A stretch of 14,797 bases of DNA, from contig JALWYR010000184.1 in the NCBI GenBank assembly GCA_027003085.1, forward strand, positions 1 through 14,797, read 5' to 3'. Positions within the stretch are counted from its first letter, which is position 1. The number at the start of each line of letters is the position of its first letter. The stretch is from Flavobacteriales bacterium (GTDB taxonomy: Bacteria; Bacteroidota; Bacteroidia; Flavobacteriales; Flavobacteriaceae). The notes beneath the pieces were generated by a model. It was not told the origin of the DNA. It was given only the letters and a program-made list of their open reading frames with translations, and did no database searches. Shown here piece by piece: positions 1-6,867 of the stretch. Position numbers and translations under genes: made by a program.

Positions 1-2171
1 GTGTTATTCATGTGGCCATAGGCGAAGGCAATCCGCTTTATGGAGATTTTTCCAATTTGGATTGGTCGGTGGGTAAGAGTGTAACGGTGGAAATCGACAA
101 AGGTAGTGGATTTGAATTCGTACAAACTTTTGATTTGAAATATGTGCCCTATGCCAAATTTGCCGACCAAACCGCTATGGATATTCCTTCGTCGTTAAAT
201 GATTTGGAAGATGCCAGTGCAGGCACAGGCAATAGTTCGGTTTATTTGGGGAGTCATGCCGGTGAAAACGAAACAGGACAACGCCTGAATGTGGGCGTGG
301 GGCAGCAAAGTATGCAAAACAACACCACCGGAATGTCAAATACGGCAGTGGGTTATCAATCGTTATTTGCCAATACGAACGAAAGCGAAAATGTGGCCGT
401 GGGTGGTCAAGCGCTTAAAAATCAAACAGGTGAGAATAATATAGTTGCCGTGGGCTATCAAGCCTTGATGAATAACGGAAACGGAGCCGGTGCGGGCGAA
501 GGTGAAAATAATACCGCCGTGGGTTATCATGCCTTGCGAAACAATACCACCGGTTCGCAAAACACAGCCATTGGTGCATGGGCTTTGCGTGCCAATGTTT
601 CCGGCAATCGTAACACGGCCACCGGATTCGGTGCTTTGGCGGCCAATGACGACGGAAACGACAATACCGCCTACGGCTATGGTGCCTTGCAGGCCAATAG
701 TTCCGGTGATTATAACACAGCCATCGGGAGCCGGGCGCTTCAAGCCAATAGTTCGGGAAATTATAACACGGCCATGGGTTACCGGGCATTGGGTTCCAAT
801 ACTACGGGAATTGAAAATACGGCCTTGGGCTCCGAAGCATTGCGCGACAATACCACGGCCTTCAAAAATACCGCCGCAGGATTCCAATCTTTGGCTTCCA
901 ACCAAACCGGAAAAGAAAATACGGCTGCCGGTGTGCAGGCTTTGAAGCAAAACACCACCGGAAACTACAATACGGCTTTGGGGGCTTACAGCTTGGAAAA
1001 CAACACAAGCGGAAGTAAAAACAGTGCCATGGGCTACCAGGCGCTTGCCAATAACACTACCGGAAGTTCCAACGTGGCCATTGGCAAAAAAGCCTTGATG
1101 CAGAACGGCTTAGGAAGTAAGTCGGTGGCCATAGGTAACAATGCGTTGCGAAACAACGGCAACGGAGCCACCCAACCGCATCAGGCGTCCTACAATACAG
1201 CGATTGGTCAGAATGCGCTTAAAAACAATTCCACCGGTTACAATAATACGGCCATTGGCAGCAGTGCCGCATATAACAACACGATTGGCCATGATAATGT
1301 GGCAGTGGGAAATTTGTCATTGTACAACAATACATCAGGTTCCTACAATGTGGCCGTAGGAAAAGAAGCCCTGTATTCCAACACCACGGGTTCCGAAAAT
1401 GTAGCCGTTGGCAATCAGGCAATGTATAGCAATACAACCGGCACCAAAAATGTGGGGGTGGGTGATTATGCATTGTACAGTAATACCACGGGAATCGGCA
1501 ATGTTGCTCTTGGAGATGATGCCTATTTCACGGTAAACAACCTGAGCAATACCTTGTGTATGGGTTATTGGTCGGGTGCCATGAGCAATGTTTCGGACAG
1601 GTTTGAAATAGGGAATACATCCATGACTTGGATTGGCGGCAATTATGCTTGGAGCACGTATAGCGATCAACGTTTCAAAACGCAGGTAAAAAATGATGTA
1701 AAGGGATTGGATTTTATCATGCGCTTGCGACCGGTGAGCTACCATTGGGATATTCACCGGCTAAACGATGCTTTGGTTACAATTCAGCACAAAAAACCTG
1801 TGGAAGATTGGCCGAGCCGGTACGATATTGAAAAAATGAAAATCACCGGATTTGTGGCCCAGGAAGTAGCACAAGCCGCCCGCGAAGCCGGATATGAGTT
1901 TAGTGGTGTTCGCCAAGCCGGTGATGCTTTGGGTATGTACAGCATTGCCTATGCCGAGTTTGTGGTTCCGCTTGTCAAGGCCATGCAGGAACAGCAGGAA
2001 ATTATAGCCGGTCAGAATCAAAAATTGGCCGAACTGGACAGGCAGTTGGAAAATGACAAAAAAATCATTGAACGTTTGGAAGAGCGTAACCGCAGGTTAC
2101 AAGACGAACTACAAGAAATGATACAAACCTATGAACAACTGAAATCCGTTCAAACACATGTTTCCCATTAA
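1..2171 (+). CDS. S74-type tail-fibre-like repeat protein (5' truncated)
   Basis: The gene is cut by the window's left edge: the frame is open from base 3, and the GTG at 12 is internal, not a start. The visible start (to about nt 170, ending in a VPYAKFADQTA motif) resembles the N-terminal beta domain of Bacteroidota tail-fibre-domain proteins. From about nt 230 to 1545 there are roughly 25 units of about 17 residues with consensus NTAxGxxALxxNTTGxx, which probably stack as a beta-solenoid fibre. At 1662-1679 follows the SDxRxK motif of the peptidase S74 intramolecular chaperone (endosialidase type). Its putative Ser (codon 1662-1664) and Lys (1677-1679) are both present at the usual 5-residue spacing. 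A charged coiled coil closes the protein (about nt 1965-2150). In this family the chaperone trimerises the fibre and cleaves itself off. I infer a surface fibre or adhesin. No T9SS sorting domain is seen on this chain. The S74 and repeat calls are firm; the role is not. Confidence 0.9.
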   Translation, partial: VIHVAIGEGNPLYGDFSNLDWSVGKSVTVEIDKGSGFEFVQTFDLKYVPYAKFADQTAMDIPSSLNDLEDASAGTGNSSVYLGSHAGENETGQRLNVGVGQQSMQNNTTGMSNTAVGYQSLFANTNESENVAVGGQALKNQTGENNIVAVGYQALMNNGNGAGAGEGENNTAVGYHALRNNTTGSQNTAIGAWALRANVSGNRNTATGFGALAANDDGNDNTAYGYGALQANSSGDYNTAIGSRALQANSSGNYNTAMGYRALGSNTTGIENTALGSEALRDNTTAFKNTAAGFQSLASNQTGKENTAAGVQALKQNTTGNYNTALGAYSLENNTSGSKNSAMGYQALANNTTGSSNVAIGKKALMQNGLGSKSVAIGNNALRNNGNGATQPHQASYNTAIGQNALKNNSTGYNNTAIGSSAAYNNTIGHDNVAVGNLSLYNNTSGSYNVAVGKEALYSNTTGSENVAVGNQAMYSNTTGTKNVGVGDYALYSNTTGIGNVALGDDAYFTVNNLSNTLCMGYWSGAMSNVSDRFEIGNTSMTWIGGNYAWSTYSDQRFKTQVKNDVKGLDFIMRLRPVSYHWDIHRLNDALVTIQHKKPVEDWPSRYDIEKMKITGFVAQEVAQAAREAGYEFSGVRQAGDALGMYSIAYAEFVVPLVKAMQEQQEIIAGQNQKLAELDRQLENDKKIIERLEERNRRLQDELQEMIQTYEQLKSVQTHVSH

Positions 2172-2202
2172 AAACTTTGAAAAAACCGAAAAAATAATAG
2201 CC

Positions 2203-2685
2203 ATGAAAAAAATTGTTTTACTCATCGTTTTGGCATTGTTCGTTCAATCGTTAGCGGCCCAATTGGCCATTCATAAGTGGAGTATTTCGTCGCAAGGCGG
2301 TTCGGCCACGTCGAGTGGCGGTTTGGGAATGGTTTTCACCGTAGGTGAATTGGCCGTCCGGGAATATACATCGGGCGGAATATTATTGTCGGAAAGTTTT
2401 GTGGGGCCCGATATTGCCGCTTTGGACGTGGAGGATTATGAGGTTTTACAAGACGTACTGATTTATCCTAACCCGGTGGAGCATCACTTGTATGTCCGTT
2501 TGCCCGAAACGATGGATTTTGAAGTTCGACTGGTGGATATTTCGGGCAAAGAAGTGATGAACAAGCAGGGTAGGGGCGAAATGGTTTCGTTGAACATATC
2601 ATCCTTGTCGAAAGGTACGTACTTGCTTTTGGTAATCGATCGTTCGGCGCAAAGGATGCGTGTGTTCAAGGTGGAAAAGCATTGA
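2203..2685 (+). CDS. Small secreted protein with T9SS type A sorting domain
   Basis: A 160-residue protein. I use the ATG at 2203 rather than the in-frame ATG at 2158, which overlaps the upstream gene, because 2203 begins a clean signal peptide: MKK, a hydrophobic stretch, and a probable cleavage at AA|Q (residues 19/20). Residues about 25-68 carry the SxGGSATSSGG...TVGE pattern that often precedes the sorting domain in short Bacteroidota proteins. Residues about 85-160 look like a T9SS type A C-terminal domain: YPNP (88-91), a DISGKEV strand, LSKGTYLLLV (from 136), and a basic final strand. Such a protein crosses the outer membrane through the Por/T9SS machinery and is released or anchored. 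It starts 31 bp after the S74 gene, so the two are probably co-transcribed and may form a surface pair. Specific function unknown. Confidence 0.88.
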   Translation: MKKIVLLIVLALFVQSLAAQLAIHKWSISSQGGSATSSGGLGMVFTVGELAVREYTSGGILLSESFVGPDIAALDVEDYEVLQDVLIYPNPVEHHLYVRLPETMDFEVRLVDISGKEVMNKQGRGEMVSLNISSLSKGTYLLLVIDRSAQRMRVFKVEKH

Positions 2686-2770
2686 GGGTAGAATGAGTAA
2701 ACATTGAAATACCTCATTGATAAGAGAATTGGGGAGCAAGTGGTTTTTCTCATAGCAGTGGGGTTATGTA

Positions 2771-2798
2771 GGGCTGCCTTTACGGGCAGTCCTTTTTT
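2771..2798 (+). terminator. Rho-independent terminator after the S74/T9SS gene pair
   Basis: Arms 2771-2778 and 2785-2792 form an 8-bp GC-rich stem (one G-U pair) with a 6-nt loop, followed directly by six T (2793-2798). It lies 86 bp after the T9SS gene and probably ends that transcript. Confidence 0.85.
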
Positions 2799-3094
2799 AT
2801 GCAGGTGATTCCTCGAAATGATAAAATTCTTTTTTAATAAGATATAAAATTCTAATCCTGTTGGAAATAGATTACAAGAAAGGAAATTTTAAAAAGAATT
2901 TTTGCTGTGGAATAAAAAGTATGAATTTTACAATGAGGACAAACCTTTGTAGGTGTCCTTTTGGAACAAAATGAATTCCCGTTTAAAAGTCATAGTTTGC
3001 TGTAAATCAATCTTTTAGCGTTAAAATTTGTGAGTTGAGCTTTTAAAGGATATCATTGTATGCAAAGGGTTTATGCTTAATATAATATATGTGG
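2799..3094. other. AT-rich non-coding stretch
   Basis: No convincing gene on either strand; the few open frames lack any recognisable protein pattern. It contains a 12-bp inverted repeat of A/T tracts (2823-2834 and 2891-2902) and a weak bulged hairpin (2936-2959: aggac, 2-nt bulge, acct, loop ttgt, aggt gtcct) followed by a short T run. That hairpin could be a weak second terminator or a remnant. The strong base-composition change at about 3095 marks the edge of the GC-rich island. Confidence 0.5.
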
Positions 3095-3490
3095 AGCAGT
3101 TCCCCGTCATTGCGAAGTGAAACAAGGTGCGGCCTTGGCCTTGGGCTTGGAAAGCCGCGGGCTCCCGGAGCCGGCAAGGAGACCCGAAGGGGCTCCGCCG
3201 CCTGCGCAGGCAGACCGCAGGGCTGCCGAGCAACGTCCGGGGAGACCGGCCCGGTTAGTTTTAAGTTATGCGTTTTTAGTTTTGAGTTGAGCTCGGGTTA
3301 ACCGGTCGTTGTTTGAAAAGATATGGGCCGGGCTCGCCGGCGAGCGAAGGGAGACGCCGAAGGTGGCTCCCGGAGCCGCCGAGGAAACCGAAGGGTTCCG
3401 AGGCCGCGGAGCAAGACCAACGGCAAAGCAAAGCGGAGCCGGAGGGCTTGCGAAGCCGCGTAGGCGACCGTAGGGCGCCGGAGCGACAAA
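3095..3490. repeat. GC-rich, palindrome-rich repeat island (two diverged modules)
   Basis: Seen directly: two GC-rich blocks (about 3100-3255 and 3325-3490) in an otherwise AT-leaning intergenic region. Both contain the identical 14-mer ggctcccggagccg (3160-3173 and 3365-3378), itself a ggctc/gagcc stem. Each 14-mer is followed by related text (ggcaaggagacccgaagg against ccgaggaaaccgaagg). Further perfect palindromes are gcctgcgcaggc (3200-3211) and gctcgccggcgagc (3332-3345), plus a ggctt-gcg-aagcc hairpin (3445-3457). Each block is followed by TTATGCGT (3266-3273, 3517-3524). Open frames across it are low-complexity Arg/Pro/Ser-rich and look spurious. It is probably a REP-like interspersed element or a structured non-coding RNA. 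The word tcattgcgaagtgaaaca (about 3107) recalls the TCATTGCGAG-type repeats of other genomes, but that is from memory. Confidence 0.6.
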
Positions 3491-3666
3491 AGTTAAACAA
3501 ACGTCCTTTTGAACATTTATGCGTAAATAATGCCAAAAAATCCGATTTTTTCAAGTCATTTTGGCCGATTCGGGTCAAACGGTATCCAATTCAGGACGGA
3601 ATGGCACAAATCAGCAATGGGAACGTTTTTTGATGCTTCGGAAATGAACCTTAAAATATACCGAGT
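3491..3666 (+). other. Leader region upstream of clpB
   Basis: An AT-rich leader of 176 bp. It holds a near-perfect A/T palindrome, aaaaaatc-c-gatttttt, at 3535-3551. I find no TAnnTTTG promoter element and no CIRCE-like operator here, so the clpB promoter is not located. The four bases before the ATG (gagt) give no strong Shine-Dalgarno sequence, as is usual in Bacteroidota. Confidence 0.35.
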
Positions 3667-6303
3667 ATGAACTTTGATAAATTCACCATAAAATCACAAG
3701 AAGCCATCCAAAAGGCGATGCAAATCGCCCAGGGGATGCAGCATCCGCAAATCGAGAATGCCCATCTGATGAAGGCCATTCTGGAAACGGATGAAAACGT
3801 TACACCCCACTTGCTTCGTAAAGTGGGCGTGGATCCCAATATGTTCCGCCAACGCGTCGAACAAATCCTTCAATCCCTGCCCAAGGTGTCGGGTGCCGAC
3901 ATCACGCTTTCGCGCACCACAAGCAAAACGCTCAACGACGCCTTGAACCTGGCCGAAAAAATGAAGGACGAATACGTGTCGGTGGAACACCTGCTGTTGG
4001 CCATATTCAACAGTGGCGACGCCGTTTCGCGCGTGATGAAGGAAATGGGCGTTACCCGCGACGGATTGACCAAAGCCATCGAAGACCTGCGCAAAGGCGC
4101 GCGCGTTACTTCCCAAAGTCAGGAAGACACTTACAAAGCACTGGAAAAATACGCTATCAACCTGACCAAATTGGCCCGCGAAGGCAAGTTGGATCCCGTG
4201 ATCGGACGCGATGAAGAAATTCGCCGCGTGCTGCAAATCCTTTCGCGCCGCACCAAGAACAATCCTATCCTGGTGGGTGAACCCGGAACAGGGAAAACGG
4301 CCATTGTGGAAGGGCTGGCCCACCGCATTGCCAAAGGTGATGTGCCCGAAAACCTCAAAGACAAACAAATCTACGCCTTGGATATGGGTGCCCTTTTGGC
4401 CGGCGCCAAATACAAAGGCGAGTTCGAAGAACGCCTCAAATCGGTGGTCAACGAAGTCAAAAAATCCGAAGGCGATATCATCCTGTTTATCGACGAAATC
4501 CATACCCTGGTGGGTGCAGGCGGCGGTCAGGGCGCTATGGATGCGGCCAACATCCTGAAACCGGCTTTGGCCCGCGGCGAACTGCGCACCATTGGTGCCA
4601 CCACTTTGGACGAGTTCCAAAAACATTTCGAAAAAGACAAAGCCCTGGAACGCCGCTTCCAAAAAGTGATGGTGGACGAACCCGACCAGGAATCGGCCAT
4701 TTCCATCCTGCGCGGTATCAAGGACAAATACGAACAACACCACAAAGTGCGCATCAAAGACGATGCAGTGATTAGCGCTGTGGAACTGTCGTCGCGCTAC
4801 ATTTCCGACCGCTTCCTGCCCGACAAGGCCATCGACCTGATGGACGAAGCGGCATCCAAACTGCGCATGGAAATCAATTCCAAACCCGAAGAGCTGGATA
4901 AACTCGACCGCCAAATTATGCAACTGGAAATCGAACTGGCCGCCATCCGACGCGAAGGCGATACCCAAAAAATCCAAGAGCTGGAAAAAGAGTTGAGCGA
5001 GCTCAAAGAAAAACGTAACCAAATCTACGCCAAGTGGCGCGAAGAAAAAGATTTGGTGGACAAAATCCAGGACATCAAAAAACAAATCGAAGATGCCAAA
5101 TTCCAAGCCGAGCAAGCCGAACGCGATGGCGACTACGGCAAGGTGGCCGAACTGCGCTACGGCAAAATAAAAGAACTCGAAAACCAATTGGAACAAGCCC
5201 AAAAAGAATTGCAGGAAAAACAAAAGGACAGCTCGCTCATCAAGGAAGAAGTAACCGCCGAAGATGTGGCCGAAGTGGTGGCCAAATGGACGGGTATTCC
5301 GGTGCAAAAAATGCTCCAAAGCGAACGTGAAAAACTACTTCATTTGGAAGAAGAACTACACAAACGCGTGGTTGGTCAAGACGAAGCCATCAAGGCCGTG
5401 GCCGACGCCGTCCGCCGTTCGCGTGCCGGACTGAAAGACCCCAAAAAGCCCATCGGTTCGTTCCTGTTTCTGGGAACCACGGGCGTGGGTAAAACCGAAT
5501 TGGCCAAAGCACTTGCCGAATACCTGTTCAACGACGAAAAGGCGCTTACGCGCATCGACATGAGCGAATACCAGGAAAAACACGCCGTTAGCCGTTTGGT
5601 AGGCGCGCCTCCGGGATACGTGGGCTACGAAGAAGGCGGCCAACTTACCGAAGCCGTCCGCCGCAAACCCTATTCGGTCATCCTGCTGGACGAAATCGAA
5701 AAAGCCCACCCCGACACCTTCAACATCTTGCTTCAAATGCTGGACGAAGGCCGCCTGACCGACAACAAAGGCCGCACCGCCGACTTCAAAAACACCATCA
5801 TCATTATGACGTCCAATATGGGCGCCGACAAAATCCAAGAGGCCTTTGAAAACGCCAAAACACCCGAAGAACGTCGCAAAGCAGCCGAAAAAGCCAAGCA
5901 AGCCGTGCTGGCCGAGCTCAAAAAACGTGTGCGGCCTGAATTTCTTAACCGAATCGACGAAATCGTGATGTTCGAACCGCTCACCGAGGATGACGTGCGC
6001 AAAATCGTCAAAATCCAACTCAACAACGTGGCCCGCATCCTGGCCGGACAAAATATCCGCGTGGAATACACCGACCGCGTGGTGGATTACTTGGCCAAGA
6101 AGGGCTTCGACCCCGAATACGGCGCACGTCCGGTCAAACGCGTCATCCAGCGCGACATTCTCAACGAATTGTCCAAAAAACTCCTGGCCGGCGAGGTGCA
6201 TTCCGACAGCACCATTGTGATCGATGTGGACAACGGCCGCATTGTGTTCCGCAACAAGCAGGCCGAAAAGCAAGAAGCCGAAAACACCCACGAAAACCAA
6301 TAA
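3667..6303 (+). CDS. clpB: ATP-dependent disaggregase ClpB (Hsp100)
   Basis: An 878-residue, full-length ClpB. It threads aggregated proteins through a hexameric ring in the cytoplasm, working with DnaK/DnaJ/GrpE. Domains in order: Clp N-domain (about 1-145); NBD1 with Walker A GEPGTGKT (204-211), pore tyrosine in AKYKGEFEER (Y249) and Walker B FIDE (D276/E277); the long charged coiled-coil middle domain (about 405-525) that separates ClpB from ClpA/ClpX; NBD2 with Walker A GTTGVGKT (603-610), pore loop GYVGYEEGG (from 650) and Walker B LLDE (D675/E676). It ends with RPEFLNRIDE and the sensor-2 GARPVKR motif. No key residue is missing. The ATG at 3667 gives the standard MNFDKFT start. Codon use is strongly biased (AAA, GAA, GCC), consistent with high expression. 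It stands alone between long gene-free regions and ends in its own terminator, so it is probably monocistronic. Confidence 0.98.
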   Translation: MNFDKFTIKSQEAIQKAMQIAQGMQHPQIENAHLMKAILETDENVTPHLLRKVGVDPNMFRQRVEQILQSLPKVSGADITLSRTTSKTLNDALNLAEKMKDEYVSVEHLLLAIFNSGDAVSRVMKEMGVTRDGLTKAIEDLRKGARVTSQSQEDTYKALEKYAINLTKLAREGKLDPVIGRDEEIRRVLQILSRRTKNNPILVGEPGTGKTAIVEGLAHRIAKGDVPENLKDKQIYALDMGALLAGAKYKGEFEERLKSVVNEVKKSEGDIILFIDEIHTLVGAGGGQGAMDAANILKPALARGELRTIGATTLDEFQKHFEKDKALERRFQKVMVDEPDQESAISILRGIKDKYEQHHKVRIKDDAVISAVELSSRYISDRFLPDKAIDLMDEAASKLRMEINSKPEELDKLDRQIMQLEIELAAIRREGDTQKIQELEKELSELKEKRNQIYAKWREEKDLVDKIQDIKKQIEDAKFQAEQAERDGDYGKVAELRYGKIKELENQLEQAQKELQEKQKDSSLIKEEVTAEDVAEVVAKWTGIPVQKMLQSEREKLLHLEEELHKRVVGQDEAIKAVADAVRRSRAGLKDPKKPIGSFLFLGTTGVGKTELAKALAEYLFNDEKALTRIDMSEYQEKHAVSRLVGAPPGYVGYEEGGQLTEAVRRKPYSVILLDEIEKAHPDTFNILLQMLDEGRLTDNKGRTADFKNTIIIMTSNMGADKIQEAFENAKTPEERRKAAEKAKQAVLAELKKRVRPEFLNRIDEIVMFEPLTEDDVRKIVKIQLNNVARILAGQNIRVEYTDRVVDYLAKKGFDPEYGARPVKRVIQRDILNELSKKLLAGEVHSDSTIVIDVDNGRIVFRNKQAEKQEAENTHENQ

Positions 6304-6319
6304 TTTGCCGGACGGCAAA
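6304..6319 (+). other. Short hairpin directly after the clpB stop codon
   Basis: A perfect 6-bp stem, tttgcc (6304-6309) and ggcaaa (6314-6319), with the 4-nt loop ggac, starting at the base after the stop. It has no T run. It sits 6 bp before the terminator stem and may stabilise the mRNA end. Confidence 0.5.
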
Positions 6320-6325
6320 ACCTGC

Positions 6326-6358
6326 AAAAGGACGCGCTGCAAAGTGCGTCCTTTTTTT
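6326..6358 (+). terminator. Rho-independent terminator of clpB
   Basis: Arms aaaaggacgc (6326-6335) and gcgtcctttt (6346-6355) pair perfectly. The stem can extend by a G-U and a C-G pair to leave the loop tgcaaa. The T run is seven long (6352-6358). It lies 22 bp after the clpB stop. Confidence 0.93.
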
Positions 6359-6834
6359 ATGGAACCGCCAAATTTCGGGCATGGATTAGATTGTTTCCAA
6401 CGCGGTGATAAAATGTATTGAAACTACCGGGTTCGCGGCATATTTACACAACACTGTCGTTTTGAGATAATGTTTGCCTCGCAAAAATTATTAGCCGTGC
6501 GATTTGTCACACACACCATGTTAAATTATTGCGCCAGGGATGGGAGCGGTTATGCGGCGAAGGGGCGGATGGTGGCGTCGCTTCAAGCATAAAATACTCA
6601 CACCAAGTTTTGTTCTTTTTGCCGATAACGGCATTGACCATCCTTGCCATAGCTACGGCTATGCCTTCGGATAGCCGGCTTTGTTCTCGACAAAAATAAC
6701 TGCAACTTTTCCGGTATTTTACACTTGCTGCAACGCCGTGAACGTGCTGCCGGACAAGCCGAAGGCGAAGGCCGGCGGCATACGTGAACGTGTGCGGCCA
6801 GGCGCTCGGAAAATCCCCGTTGGCCTAAATCCCC
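6359..6834. other. Non-coding region between clpB and the gldB promoter
   Basis: No supported gene on either strand. Visible structure: cgcca (6532-6536) can pair with tggcg (6573-6577) around a GC-rich segment; a tgccg-ataa-cggca hairpin (6620-6633); two mutually exclusive hairpins, catagc-tacg-gctatg (6648-6663) and ggctat-(8 nt)-atagcc (6657-6676); and a 10-bp direct repeat cgtgaacgtg (6737-6746 and 6783-6792) flanking a tgccg/cggca stem (6748-6752 with 6776-6780). Function unknown. It could hold upstream regulatory sites for gldB, a small RNA, or decayed repeats. Confidence 0.45.
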
Positions 6835-6842
6835 TATCTTTG
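6835..6842 (+). promoter_or_regulatory. Bacteroidota -7 promoter element for gldB
   Basis: TATCTTTG matches the TAnnTTTG element exactly. No TTG lies at the usual -33 distance; the nearest (6820-6822) is only 12 nt away. Transcription would start near 6848, past the ATG at 6844, which supports the ATG at 6868 as the gldB start. Confidence 0.6.
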
Positions 6843-6867
6843 CATGCAAAACCTGATAAACGTGAAA

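Noticed and set aside
363..950. Minus-strand and alternate-frame open frames across the fibre repeats
   Set aside because: They mirror the 51-bp periodicity of the real repeat gene and have no independent start signal or family pattern.
490..1545. CRISPR-like spacing of the regular DNA repeats in the fibre gene
   Set aside because: The repeats are diverged, in frame, about 51 bp long with no conserved spacer pattern, and encode a protein solenoid.
1..2171. Prophage or phage-tail region, given the S74 domain
   Set aside because: No capsid, portal, baseplate, integrase or lysis gene is in the window, and the neighbouring gene is a T9SS cargo. S74 repeat proteins are common in Bacteroidota chromosomes.
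2823..2902. A/T inverted repeat (12 bp arms) as insertion-sequence ends
   Set aside because: Only 56 bp lie between the arms, there is no transposase or target duplication, and A/T tracts of this kind arise easily by chance in AT-rich DNA.
3021..3633. Open frames of 60-106 codons on both strands in the GC-rich island
   Set aside because: Low-complexity Arg/Pro/Ser/Gly text produced by repeated palindromes. Frames overlap each other on both strands and show no signal peptide or known motif.
3694..5319. A long open frame (541 codons) on the minus strand opposite clpB
   Set aside because: It is Phe/His/Gln/Leu-rich with no domain pattern and lies fully inside a textbook ClpB gene. Biased codons (AAA, GAA, GCC) in clpB remove stop codons from the opposite strand. 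The frame at 5356-6342 minus has the same cause.
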